This document shows positions 31,858 through 40,034 of a stretch of 46,583 bases of DNA, piece by piece. The DNA is from an uncultured Flavobacteriales bacterium (GTDB taxonomy: Bacteria > Bacteroidota > Bacteroidia > Flavobacteriales > Crocinitomicaceae): assembly GCA_946480085.1 (NCBI GenBank), contig CAMLHZ010000021.1:1-46583 (forward strand). The letters run 5' to 3'. The notes under the pieces were generated by a model. That model worked only from the letters and a program-made list of their open reading frames with translations. It made no database searches and was not told the DNA's origin. The stretch's first letter is position 1. Every line of letters starts with the position of its first letter. Position numbers and translations under genes: made by a program.

Positions 31858-32849
31858 AAAGTCCATTTACAGGTAAAGAAATGAAATTGGTTCGCGAACA
31901 ACGAACCATGCAATTTCGTAAAGAAAATTTCGAATATGTTCATCATGCATACCGTTGTGAAGGAACAGAAGAGCAGTTTACCACAACCGAGTTAGATGAA
32001 CTGAATATTTTTCAAGTATACAACCAGTACAGGGAAAAACATTCCATCCCATTTCCGGAAGAAATCAAGGCAGTTCGCGAGAAATACGGAGTTTCAGCAA
32101 CCAAGATGTCAGAGATTTTAGGTTTTGGAACAAATAGTTATCGTTTATACGAAGATGGTGAAGTTCCACAAACTTCCAACGCACGATTAATTCAAAGCGT
32201 ATCAAACCCATCAAATTTCAAAAGCATGGTGGAATTGTGTGATGAACTAGATCAAAAATCTAAAACGAAAATCATAGCAAGAGTTGACGAGTTGATACAA
32301 GCAGAGTCAATAATATATCCAAAGAAAATAATTACCGGGATGTTGATCGGAGATTTGAAACCGGAACAATTAACGGGCTTTGTGGTTCCGAAGTTGGATA
32401 AGCTCCAAGAAATGGTGGTTTATTTTTCAGAGAAACTGAAGCCTTATAAAACGAAGCTTAACAAACTGTTGTTTTATGCTGATTTCTATAACTTCAAACA
32501 AACAGGTTATTCCATTAGCGGCTGTAGATATCGCGCAATTGATAACGGACCGGTAATCAATAATTTCCAAGCCGTATTCAATTATATGGAAAAGATCGAA
32601 ATTCAAACTCAGGTTTTTGATGGAGATAAAACAGGAGAACAATTTGTTTTGAAAGAAAACATTCAATTTGATTCATCCTTGTTTACAGCTTTAGAATTGC
32701 AATCTTTGCAAGATGTTGCTGAAGCCTTCGGGAACATGAAGACCCTTAAACTCATTGATAAAAGTCACGAGGAATTGGCTTGGATTGAACCATTCAAAAC
32801 AAAAGCATTGATTTCATATACATACGCATTCCAATTGAAGCATATTTAA
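31854..32849 (+). CDS. HTH-Panacea (SocA/DUF4065) antitoxin
   Basis: The 331-residue product has an N-terminal MqsA-type head (~1-60), an XRE-like HTH at ~75-125 (VREKYGVSATKMSEILGFG, LYEDGEVPQTSNARLIQ), and a C-terminal Panacea domain at ~190-320 (YKTKLNKLLFYADFYNFK, GCRYRAIDNGPVINNF). Panacea (SocA) domains act as general antitoxins that neutralise the paired toxin. The usual CxxC zinc ribbon of MqsA is absent here (SPFTGKEM), so DNA binding would rest on the HTH. The gene precedes hsdM by 4 bp. Confidence 0.85.
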   Translation: MKSPFTGKEMKLVREQRTMQFRKENFEYVHHAYRCEGTEEQFTTTELDELNIFQVYNQYREKHSIPFPEEIKAVREKYGVSATKMSEILGFGTNSYRLYEDGEVPQTSNARLIQSVSNPSNFKSMVELCDELDQKSKTKIIARVDELIQAESIIYPKKIITGMLIGDLKPEQLTGFVVPKLDKLQEMVVYFSEKLKPYKTKLNKLLFYADFYNFKQTGYSISGCRYRAIDNGPVINNFQAVFNYMEKIEIQTQVFDGDKTGEQFVLKENIQFDSSLFTALELQSLQDVAEAFGNMKTLKLIDKSHEELAWIEPFKTKALISYTYAFQLKHI

Positions 32850-32853
32850 TTCC

Positions 32854-34353
32854 ATGGCAAAAGAAAACTCTTCAAACGCATCAAGTATAGTATCCAAAGT
32901 ATGGGCATTTTGTCAAACCTTACGTGACGATGGTGTTGGGTACGGTGATTACCTTGAGCAACTCACCTATTTGCTGTTCTTGAAAATGGCAGATGAATAC
33001 AGCAAACCTCCCCATAACAGGGCAATGTCAATTCCTACTGAATTTGCTTGGAATACCTTGACCAACAAAAGTGGCTCCGAACTCGAAACACATTACAATA
33101 CTATGTTGCGAGAGCTTGCTAAAGAGAAAGGTATACTAGGTCAGATCTTTGTTAAGAGTCAAAACAAAATTCAGGATCCAGCAAAACTGTATAAGCTTGT
33201 AGCCCTCATCAATGCCGAGAACTGGATTTTGATGGGTGTAAAGGACAAAGGAGACATTTACGAAGGTTTACTGGAGAAAAATGCAGAAGACACCAAAAGT
33301 GGAGCTGGACAGTATTTTACTCCACGCCCTTTAATTAAGGCAATGGTAGAATGTTTACAACCAGAACCTTTAAAAACAATTGCAGATCCTGCCTGCGGAA
33401 CAGGAGGATTCTTCCTAGCCGCCTATGATTGGATTGTTGACAATAGAGATTTAGATAAAGAGGCCAAACAATTCTTGAAATATGAAACTTTCTTCGGAAA
33501 CGAAATAGTAGCAAGTACCAGAAGGCTGGCTCTTATGAACCTGTTTCTTCATAATATCGGAGACATTGATTCTGAAAACTTCATTTCTCCAAATGACTCG
33601 CTAATCACCGATTCAGGAACTCGTTACGATTACATACTTGCGAACCCTCCTTTCGGTAAGAAAAGCAGCATGACTTTTACCAATGCGGAAGGCGAACAGG
33701 AAAAAGAAGATTTAACTTACAATCGTCAGGATTTCTGGGTTACAACAAGTAACAAGCAGTTGAATTTCGTTCAACACATTCACACCATGCTGAAAACAAC
33801 AGGTAAGGCAGCTGTGGTTCTTCCAGACAATGTATTGTTCGAAGGTGGTGTTGGCGAAACAGTTCGAAAGAAATTATTGGAATCAACTGATCTGCATACA
33901 ATCCTGCGTCTTCCAACGGGAATTTTCTATGCCAATGGTGTTAAGGCAAATGTGCTGTTCTTTGATGGTAAACCATCTTCTAAAAATCCATGGACAAAAG
34001 AAGTTTGGGTGTATGATTACAGAACTAATATTCATCATACGCTAAAAAAGAATCCACTTAAGTTAGACGACCTTCGAGATTTTATCAAGCTTTACAATCC
34101 TGAAAACAGACATCTACGAACAGAAACCTTTGACGCTGACAAAAACACAGAAGGCCGATGGAGAAAATTCTCGTATGATGAAATTATTGCCCGTGATAAA
34201 ACGAGTTTAGATATCACATGGTTAAAAGACAAATCACTTGTCGACCTGGACAACCTTCCAGATCCGGATGTTCTTGCGGAAGACATTGTTGCAAATCTTG
34301 AATCCGGACTAGAAAGTTTTAAGGCTATTATTGCGAGCTTGAACAAAACCTAA
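32854..34353 (+). CDS. hsdM: Type I restriction modification subunit M (HsdM)
   Basis: The 499-residue N6-adenine methyltransferase has an HsdM N-terminal helical domain (~10-140) and SAM motif I ADPACGTGGFF (~177-187) after GQYFTPRPLIKAMV. Catalytic motif IV is NPPFG (~265-269). It modifies the site set by HsdS and is needed for both methylation and restriction. It is separated from hsdR/hsdS by the whole nuclease/TA cargo and lies under the TA promoter. The start ATG is 4 bp after the antitoxin stop. Confidence 0.94.
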   Translation: MAKENSSNASSIVSKVWAFCQTLRDDGVGYGDYLEQLTYLLFLKMADEYSKPPHNRAMSIPTEFAWNTLTNKSGSELETHYNTMLRELAKEKGILGQIFVKSQNKIQDPAKLYKLVALINAENWILMGVKDKGDIYEGLLEKNAEDTKSGAGQYFTPRPLIKAMVECLQPEPLKTIADPACGTGGFFLAAYDWIVDNRDLDKEAKQFLKYETFFGNEIVASTRRLALMNLFLHNIGDIDSENFISPNDSLITDSGTRYDYILANPPFGKKSSMTFTNAEGEQEKEDLTYNRQDFWVTTSNKQLNFVQHIHTMLKTTGKAAVVLPDNVLFEGGVGETVRKKLLESTDLHTILRLPTGIFYANGVKANVLFFDGKPSSKNPWTKEVWVYDYRTNIHHTLKKNPLKLDDLRDFIKLYNPENRHLRTETFDADKNTEGRWRKFSYDEIIARDKTSLDITWLKDKSLVDLDNLPDPDVLAEDIVANLESGLESFKAIIASLNKT

Positions 34354-34364
34354 TACCATCCTTT

Positions 34365-35486
34365 TTGAAAGATAAATATGAATATAACCGCTTTGTCTTA
34401 ATCGGAAACGGTTTTGATTTGTCGTTAGGAATGTCAACTTCTTATAACGATTTCTTGCTTTATTTTATTAAAAAGCATTTTGAAATTGCACTGAACGAGG
34501 GAGTGAGTGATACACCAATATTTAAAGTTGCTCGAAATTCAATTAGCCCTGATAAAATATGGATTGATAGTTTGATTCAATTCAATGATGTAAATACTCT
34601 GATTCAGAAGTATTCACAAATGTTGACCATTCAAAAAAAATCAACTCTTTATCTTTTTTTGATGAATAACGATTCAAATAAGCGTTGGGTAGATATTGAA
34701 CAACTCTATTTCGAATTACTTCAAATTGAATTCGAATATTATGTAAAAAAGAATCGCTTAGAAAGAGATATCAAAAACATAAAACAACTTAACGAACAAC
34801 TTCAATTTCTGTCTACTGAATTAAAAGAGTATCTATCACAGGTTCAGAATGACAATAAAATTCCTGACAGTTTTACCTGTAACTTTTTTGTCCAAAATAT
34901 GCATGGTCACCTTGACAATGATGCATTCTACAAATCGCATGGAAGTGAGGCCCTAAGTTCAAGTCGACGATCCCAAAATTTATTTTTCATCAACTTCAAC
35001 TATACCAACTTTCTAAGAAACGTTATTTATGATGGTGGAGGAAGTACAAATGGAATAATACCAATTCACGGGGAGTTATCTGATCAAAATGAGGAAATCA
35101 TTTTCGGATATGGAGATGATATGAATAAAACCTATAAGGAAATGGAACTGGAAAATTCCAATGAATTATTGGAACATATAAAGTCCTTCCACTACTTAAA
35201 AACTCCTTACTACCGTGAAGTCCTTAGTAATATTGAAGAAAAACCATTCGAAGTCTTCATTTATGGGCACTCGTGCGGTTTATCTGATAGAACTTTTTTA
35301 ACAACTCTCTTTGAACATAAAAACTGTAAAGCAATTAAAATTTTTCATAGGGGCTGTAAAGAAGAGCATCGTCGAAAAGCCATGAATATCTCTCGTCATT
35401 TTAATGATAAGTTTAAAATGAGAGCCAGAATTTTAGATTTCGATATGAATGCTCGTGTATTGCAAGCTATCAAGCCTGAAGTATAA
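34365..35486 (+). CDS. abiH: AbiH family abortive-infection protein
   Basis: Start TTG; 373 residues. The family signature lies at residues 11-30 (VLIGNGFDLSLGMSTSYNDF), followed by the helical middle and a late FINFNYTNFLRN and IPIHGEL region, then IFGYGDD and FIYGHSCGLSD. AbiH proteins abort phage infection; the mechanism is unknown. It is the last gene of the island, 11 bp after hsdM, followed by a long gene-free stretch. Confidence 0.9.
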   Translation: MKDKYEYNRFVLIGNGFDLSLGMSTSYNDFLLYFIKKHFEIALNEGVSDTPIFKVARNSISPDKIWIDSLIQFNDVNTLIQKYSQMLTIQKKSTLYLFLMNNDSNKRWVDIEQLYFELLQIEFEYYVKKNRLERDIKNIKQLNEQLQFLSTELKEYLSQVQNDNKIPDSFTCNFFVQNMHGHLDNDAFYKSHGSEALSSSRRSQNLFFINFNYTNFLRNVIYDGGGSTNGIIPIHGELSDQNEEIIFGYGDDMNKTYKEMELENSNELLEHIKSFHYLKTPYYREVLSNIEEKPFEVFIYGHSCGLSDRTFLTTLFEHKNCKAIKIFHRGCKEEHRRKAMNISRHFNDKFKMRARILDFDMNARVLQAIKPEV

Positions 35487-35549
35487 TCTTCTAGCATACA
35501 TATCATTCCCCGCCACCTCTCACCGCGAACACACCGAATCCCTCTTCCC

Positions 35550-35807
35550 GGTCCGTCTAAAACAAAATCCAACGCGTGTGCAAGCACTTTCTGCTGCGTG
35601 TGCAAATAGCGCGAACCAATGTGCAGACAAATCGAAGACAGCTGCGGGTGGTTCCTGATCCATCTTCAGCCACCGCGAAGCCGTATGCAGGGAACGCGGA
35701 CACATCTTTCGGTAGTTTCCGGTCAATCTAAAACAAAATCCAACGCATGTGCATGCACTTCATGGTCCGTGTGAAACAAAATCGGATGCGTGTGAAACAA
35801 AATTCAT
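35550..35807 (+). repeat. Degenerate direct repeats (AAACAAAATCC motif)
   Basis: A 40-bp unit at 35550-35589 recurs at 35721-35760 with 36 of 40 matches (TCTAAAACAAAATCCAACGC core). Shorter copies (GTGTGAAACAAAATC...) follow at 35769 and 35790. Function unknown. Confidence 0.55.
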
Positions 35808-35945
35808 TGATTTTTTCAGTCAATAGCCTCGACGTTTGAAAAAGTCGGGGAAACAGTTCAGTCAATAATTCTTCGTTTTAAAATTCATTAACAACTGATT
35901 TTTAGTGCTTTGGCATGTTGTTTTCAAGAGGATGTACAGATGGGA

Positions 35946-36066
35946 TTTCCCGCAGACGAGCACAGAGGATCACAGAAGAATCAAAATTCGGAATCGATTA
36001 ATAGTTCTTTCAGCTTCCTATTAACACTTAAAACATCAGTGCTCTTCAGTGCACCTCTGTGGGAAG
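35946..36066. mobile_element. TIR element without gene (MITE-like version of the GxxExxY element)
   Basis: The left end TTTCCCGCAGACGAGCACAG (35946-35965) pairs with the right end, whose complement reads CTTCCCACAGAGGTGCACTG (36046-36065). The sequence resembles the outer TIRs of the elements at 1213 and 5529 (TTCCCGCAGATGCACAGAT). There is no gene between the ends. Confidence 0.58.
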
Positions 36067-36108
36067 TTCTCTCCTAATTTAATGAATGGCTATCGCTCAT
36101 CTATCGGG

Positions 36109-36130
36109 TGACTGAGCGTAGTCGAAGTCA
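36109..36130 (+). repeat. Minimal palindromic repeat (TGACTGAGCGTAGTCGAAGTCA)
   Basis: This short form of the CTGAG...TCGAAG family has TGACT/AGTCA arms, lying just upstream of the coiled-coil protein gene. Confidence 0.55.
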
Positions 36131-36150
36131 ACTTTTAAAAATTAGAAATC

Positions 36151-36855
36151 ATGAAAAGAACAACTACAAACAAACTGAACATGTACCAAAGTGTATTTTC
36201 AGTAATGAGCGATTTTCAAAGTGTGTGGGGAGCAGTGCCTGCATTTGTAAGCTCCGTAGCGAACTTCAACAGCAAACTCGATCTGCTGCGGGTTCGTCTG
36301 ACAGAGCAATCGAGCACAACAACTGGTGTTTCGGCAGAAAAAGATCTACGACTAAGTGATTTACGAGAGCGCATGCTGGTGATCCATCGCGGTCTTTTCC
36401 TTTACGGTGATTCGGTGGGGAATGTTCCTTTGAGAGAACGCAATCGAAAAACAAAAACGAGCCTGGAGAAACTGAACATTGCAAAACTGGCAATTGGCTG
36501 TAACGAGTTAAAAGGTGATTTGGAACTTTATGGTCAATCCCTTTCCGATTACGGTATCACTGCCGATCTGATTGCTGAGATTTTGCCGATGCTGACAAGC
36601 ATTGATGAACTCAACAACAGTTCACGTAAAGCCATCCTGAAACGTAAAAGTGTTACGCAATCTATTGCTGAATTGGAGCGCGCACTCGACAAAATTCTTC
36701 GCAATGAAATGGACAACCTCATCCTGGTGTTCAAGAAGAATGAACCCTCGTTCTTTGGCGCATTTCGCAATGCACGTGTGATTGTAGATTACGGGCACCA
36801 CAGCGGTGGCAGTGGCTCCGCGGAACGGGATGATGGTACAAACCGAATGGATTAA
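36151..36855 (+). CDS. Helical/coiled-coil hypothetical protein
   Basis: The 234-residue protein is almost entirely alpha-helical with heptad-like stretches (LIAEILPMLTSIDELNNS, ELERALDKILRNEMDNLILV), no signal peptide, and a Gly/Ser/His-rich tail (GHHSGGSGSAERDDG). Similar proteins occur in Bacteroidetes, function unknown. It is followed by a strong terminator and then the 84-bp hairpin array. Confidence 0.78.
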   Translation: MKRTTTNKLNMYQSVFSVMSDFQSVWGAVPAFVSSVANFNSKLDLLRVRLTEQSSTTTGVSAEKDLRLSDLRERMLVIHRGLFLYGDSVGNVPLRERNRKTKTSLEKLNIAKLAIGCNELKGDLELYGQSLSDYGITADLIAEILPMLTSIDELNNSSRKAILKRKSVTQSIAELERALDKILRNEMDNLILVFKKNEPSFFGAFRNARVIVDYGHHSGGSGSAERDDGTNRMD

Positions 36856-36862
36856 AGGAAAG

Positions 36863-36892
36863 AACCGATTCCAATAAAGGAGTCGGTTTTTT
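36863..36892 (+). terminator. Intrinsic terminator
   Basis: AACCGATTCC and GGAGTCGGTT pair over 10 bp with one G-U wobble around AATAAA, followed by a run of T, 7 bp after the stop of the coiled-coil gene. A standard Rho-independent terminator. Confidence 0.8.
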
Positions 36893-36904
36893 GTTTAACC
36901 AATA

Positions 36905-37205
36905 GTCAGACTGAGTGATTCCGTTGGGAAACGGAATAGTACCGAAGGCTGACAGTGGGACTTAACAAACAATTCACTTTAACCGATGGTCAGACTGAGT
37001 GATTCGTTCGGAAGAACGAATTGTATCGAAGACTGACAGTTCGACTTAACAAACAATTTAAGTTAACCCATGGTCAGACTGAGTGATTCCGTTGGGAAAC
37101 GGAATAGTACCGAAGGCTGACAGTGGGACTTAACAAACAATTCACTTTAACCAATAGTCAGACTGAGTGATTCGTTCGGAAGAACGAATTGTATCGAAGG
37201 CTGAC
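36905..37205 (+). repeat. Four-unit hairpin array with exact 84-bp period (ABAB)
   Basis: Units begin at 36905, 36989, 37073 and 37157. Flanks are GTCAGACTGAGTG and (T/A)GTA(T/C)CGAAGGCTGAC. Units 1 and 3 have the stem ATTCCGTT-GGGA-AACGGAAT; units 2 and 4 have ATTCGTTC-GGAA-GAACGAAT. Spacers (~35 bp) are near-identical (ACTTAACAAACAATTCACTT). The two stems differ in sequence but both pair perfectly and end in GNRA loops. Confidence 0.85.
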
Positions 37206-37264
37206 CTTTAATCAATTCACAACATTCCATAAAACCCTTTTTTTATTTCATTTTCGACTAGCTA

Positions 37265-37295
37265 TTGCAAAATCTTATTGCGAAATTTACGTTAG
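37265..37295 (+). promoter_or_regulatory. Promoter of the TetR-like/AarF operon
   Basis: TTG (37265-37267), a 20-nt spacer and TACGTTAG (37288-37295, 7/8 match to TAnnTTTG) lie 30 nt before the ATG at 37326. Confidence 0.5.
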
Positions 37296-37325
37296 TTACA
37301 TGGAACATTAAAAACCGTTCAACTC

Positions 37326-37958
37326 ATGGAAAAATCAACTGTCTTTAAGCATTATACCGAATTCGTTTGGTTGAATAACAGAGCTCCTCAATCCATCGCA
37401 GAATTCTGCACTTACGCCTCGATTGATCCCATTGAATTTAAAGTGGCATTTCAACAGCTAAAAACCATTCCGCAGCAATTGCTGAGTTCGGTATTTGAAG
37501 AGGTGTGGCAAAAGGTGGAGAAGGCAGCAGAAGAAAACGAATACTCTTCGCGCGAAAAATGCCTGGCGCTCTTCTTTACACTCGTTGAAGGATTTTCGCC
37601 GTACCGCAATTACCTGAAAACAGCTTATTCTGTTAAAGAATTGGGAGCCCTGATCGAAGACTGGAGACCATTCAATCGTCTCTTTGTTTCTAAAACACAG
37701 TACTTCCAACAAAACGACCGCATCAATTGGTTGCGCGATAAATTGCCTGGAAAACTGACCGACGAAATCAACTCACTACTGATGGGCTGGAACTATGTGT
37801 TCCGCGTTTGGCTAGCCGACGAATCCGAAGAACAAGCGGTGACAGATGCGGCTATCGAAAAAACGGTACACCTGTACTTCGACCTATCGGAGAATCAGCA
37901 ATTCGAAAAGGTACTCGACTTCGGGAAATTCATGGCCACAACTAAAGTGAAACTGTAG
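37326..37958 (+). CDS. TetR-like helical regulator (probable)
   Basis: The 210-residue, all-helical protein begins with a helix-turn-helix-like region (EFVWLNNRAPQSIAEFC, IDPIEFKVAFQQL) followed by a TetR-type ligand-binding core. Similar short TetR-like proteins precede AarF kinase genes in Bacteroidetes. The stop is directly before the AarF start, so they form one unit. TetR assignment is moderate; the recognition helix is weak. Confidence 0.65.
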   Translation: MEKSTVFKHYTEFVWLNNRAPQSIAEFCTYASIDPIEFKVAFQQLKTIPQQLLSSVFEEVWQKVEKAAEENEYSSREKCLALFFTLVEGFSPYRNYLKTAYSVKELGALIEDWRPFNRLFVSKTQYFQQNDRINWLRDKLPGKLTDEINSLLMGWNYVFRVWLADESEEQAVTDAAIEKTVHLYFDLSENQQFEKVLDFGKFMATTKVKL

Positions 37959-39284
37959 ATGAGCTCAGAGAACGACAAAACGTACAACTCCATCCCCACC
38001 TCGAAAGTGCAACGTGCCATGAAGGTAATGGGAACCGGAGTGAAAGTGGGTGGAAATTATGTAGCTCATTATTCCAAAAACCTGTTCAAAGAACAATCCA
38101 AAGAAGCGCTCCACGAAAAGAACGCGGAAACCGTTTTTGAAGCACTGGGTGAAATGAAAGGCTCTGCGCTCAAAATGGCACAAATGCTTTCCATGGACGA
38201 GTTTACACTGCCGGAGAGTTATCAGAAGGTATTTCAGAAAGCACAACACAATGCTCCGCCCCTCTCCTTTCCGCTGATCCAGAAAACGTTTCGTTCGCAA
38301 TTAAAACGAGACATTTCGGAATTGTTCGATACTTTTTCCCGCGAAGCCATTCATGCGGCAAGTATTGGTCAAGTGCATCTGGCAACAAAAGGTGACCACC
38401 GATATGCAGTAAAAGTGCAGTATCCGGGTGTTGCAGACAGTATCTCCAGCGATATTCGACTCATGCGTCCAATCGCACAAAAAGTACTGAACGTTTCGCA
38501 GAAAGAACTGGATTTCTATGTCAGCGAAGTGCAAGCCACCCTGCTGGAAGAAACCGATTACCTTCATGAACTGGAAATGGCAGAGATTTTTAAAGCCAGG
38601 TGTGCAGCGATTCCACATTTACACATTCCAACGTACCACAAAGAACTTTCTTCGGAACGGGTGCTGACGATGGACTGGGTAGACGGAACACTGCTTACCG
38701 AATGGCTGGAATCAAATCCAACGAAAGAACTAAAGGCACAAGTAGCACAAACCATTTGGGACACGTTTCTTTTCCAGATCCAGGAATTGAACCTCGTTCA
38801 TGCCGACCCACATCCGGGGAACTTCATTATCCGGGAAGACGGAACATTGTGCCTGATTGATTTTGGATGTGTAAAACGCATTGAACCTGATTTCTATCAA
38901 CGTTTCTTCCGTCTCTTACGCGCTGATGTGTTAAGCGACACGCATTTATTCCGTCATGCACTGGAGGAACTCCACTTCTTTAACGAAAGCGATTCGGAAG
39001 AAGATCAGCGGTATTTATTTGAATCCCTGCAGTTTTCGCTCAAGATGCTGGCAGAACCCTTTCAGAGCACATCGTTCAACTTTGGAGCATGGGACTACAT
39101 GAAAGGAATCTACGAGCAAGGTGAAGATTTGGCGAAAGAAATGCGTAAACGTAAGATCAACAGTGCACGCGGGCCAAGAGAAGCGATTTACTTATTGCGT
39201 ACTTTCTACGGATTGTATATGATTCTGGCAAAAATAGGCGAACCTGTGCAGTTGAATTATTCGTTGACCGAAAAATTGGATTAA
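37959..39284 (+). CDS. AarF/ABC1/UbiB family kinase-like protein
   Basis: This 441-residue atypical kinase has the family's KxGQ-type segment as GSALKMAQMLSM (~70), the A-rich loop AASIGQVHLA (~132-141), VKVQYPG, the catalytic LVHADPHPGNFI (~277-288) and LIDFGCVKR (the DFG equivalent). UbiB-type proteins support quinone or lipid metabolism, by an ATPase activity; the substrate here is unknown. Co-operonic with the TetR-like gene. The Gln-containing KxGQ motif appears as KMAQ, a slight departure. Confidence 0.88.
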   Translation: MSSENDKTYNSIPTSKVQRAMKVMGTGVKVGGNYVAHYSKNLFKEQSKEALHEKNAETVFEALGEMKGSALKMAQMLSMDEFTLPESYQKVFQKAQHNAPPLSFPLIQKTFRSQLKRDISELFDTFSREAIHAASIGQVHLATKGDHRYAVKVQYPGVADSISSDIRLMRPIAQKVLNVSQKELDFYVSEVQATLLEETDYLHELEMAEIFKARCAAIPHLHIPTYHKELSSERVLTMDWVDGTLLTEWLESNPTKELKAQVAQTIWDTFLFQIQELNLVHADPHPGNFIIREDGTLCLIDFGCVKRIEPDFYQRFFRLLRADVLSDTHLFRHALEELHFFNESDSEEDQRYLFESLQFSLKMLAEPFQSTSFNFGAWDYMKGIYEQGEDLAKEMRKRKINSARGPREAIYLLRTFYGLYMILAKIGEPVQLNYSLTEKLD

Positions 39285-40034
39285 GTGTAAACAGGTCAGG
39301 CACCCTGGCGCAAAACGGCGTATAGTTCGCTCAGATCTGGATCACTTCTTCGTTAAACTTTTATTCATCTCGTCCTCCGTGGAACATTCCTCTGCTATCT
39401 TTGCGCCTGCGCTAAAGCCATGGCGAAAGCGTTGCGCACTTCGCGGAAGATTATGGTGTCTGTTGTGGGTTTCAGTCAGGAGTTCTTCGGTAATGTTCTA
39501 TGTTTCAAACCACCCTCCTTAATCCTCCGCTTGAGAGAGGAAACATTATTTCTCCTTTTGTAACGCTTAAACTTTCATTCTTCTCTGGTTTTCTGTGCCT
39601 GCCTGTTGGCAGACAGGGTCCTCGTAGAACATTCCTCTGCGATCTTTGCGCACTTCGCGGGAGATTATGGTGTCTGTTGTGGGTTTGAGTTAGGAGTTCT
39701 GAGGTAATGTTCTATGTTTCAAACCACCCTCCTTAATCCTCCCTCGAAGGGAGGAAACATTATTTCTCCTTTTGTAACGCTTAAACTTTCATTCTTCTCT
39801 GGTCTTCTGTGCCTGCCTGTTCGCAGACAGGGTCCTCGTAGAACATTCCTCTGCGATCTTTGCGCACTTCGCGGGAGATTATGGTGTCTGTTGTGGGTTT
39901 GAGTTAGGAGTTCTGAGGTAATGTTCTATGTTTCAAACCACCCTCCTTGATCCTCCCTCGAAGGGAGGAGATTTATCGATGCTTCGAAGAACAAATTTCG
40001 TAGAGAACTACTTCTAAGGTCTCATTCCGTACTA
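39285..40034 (+). repeat. Tandem 214-bp repeats, gene-free stretch
   Basis: The sequence TAATGTTCTATGTTTC recurs at 39491, 39705 and 39919, an exact 214-bp period, with two full copies, a partial one at the right and a diverged one at 39381-39490. Each contains the CCACCCTCCTTAATCCTCC hairpin and a CCTGCCTG palindrome. The copy at 39381 additionally has CTGCGCTAAAGCCATGGCG, which the others lack. A related copy lies at 45370-45556. No gene is supported. Confidence 0.75.

Larger units (their letters stand above)
35487..36150. other. Gene-free island border with direct repeats and a TIR element
   Basis: No convincing gene. The first part is more GC-rich than the island and holds 40-bp direct repeats; the second holds a TIR element without gene (35946-36066) and a minimal GTCGAAG-type palindrome (36109-36130). 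This marks the downstream border of the defence island. No tRNA or integrase is visible. Confidence 0.6.

Noticed and set aside
35487..36150. Integrase or tRNA attachment site at the island border
   Set aside because: No tRNA-like sequence, integrase gene or clear matching direct repeat at the other border was seen.
36905..37205. CRISPR array
   Set aside because: The period is regular but spacers are near-identical rather than unique, the repeats are 49 bp with a long hairpin, and no cas genes are present.
39500..39902. Two 62-residue ORFs in the tandem repeats
   Set aside because: They are identical in kind only because the 214-bp repeat is duplicated; they have no start context or homology signs.
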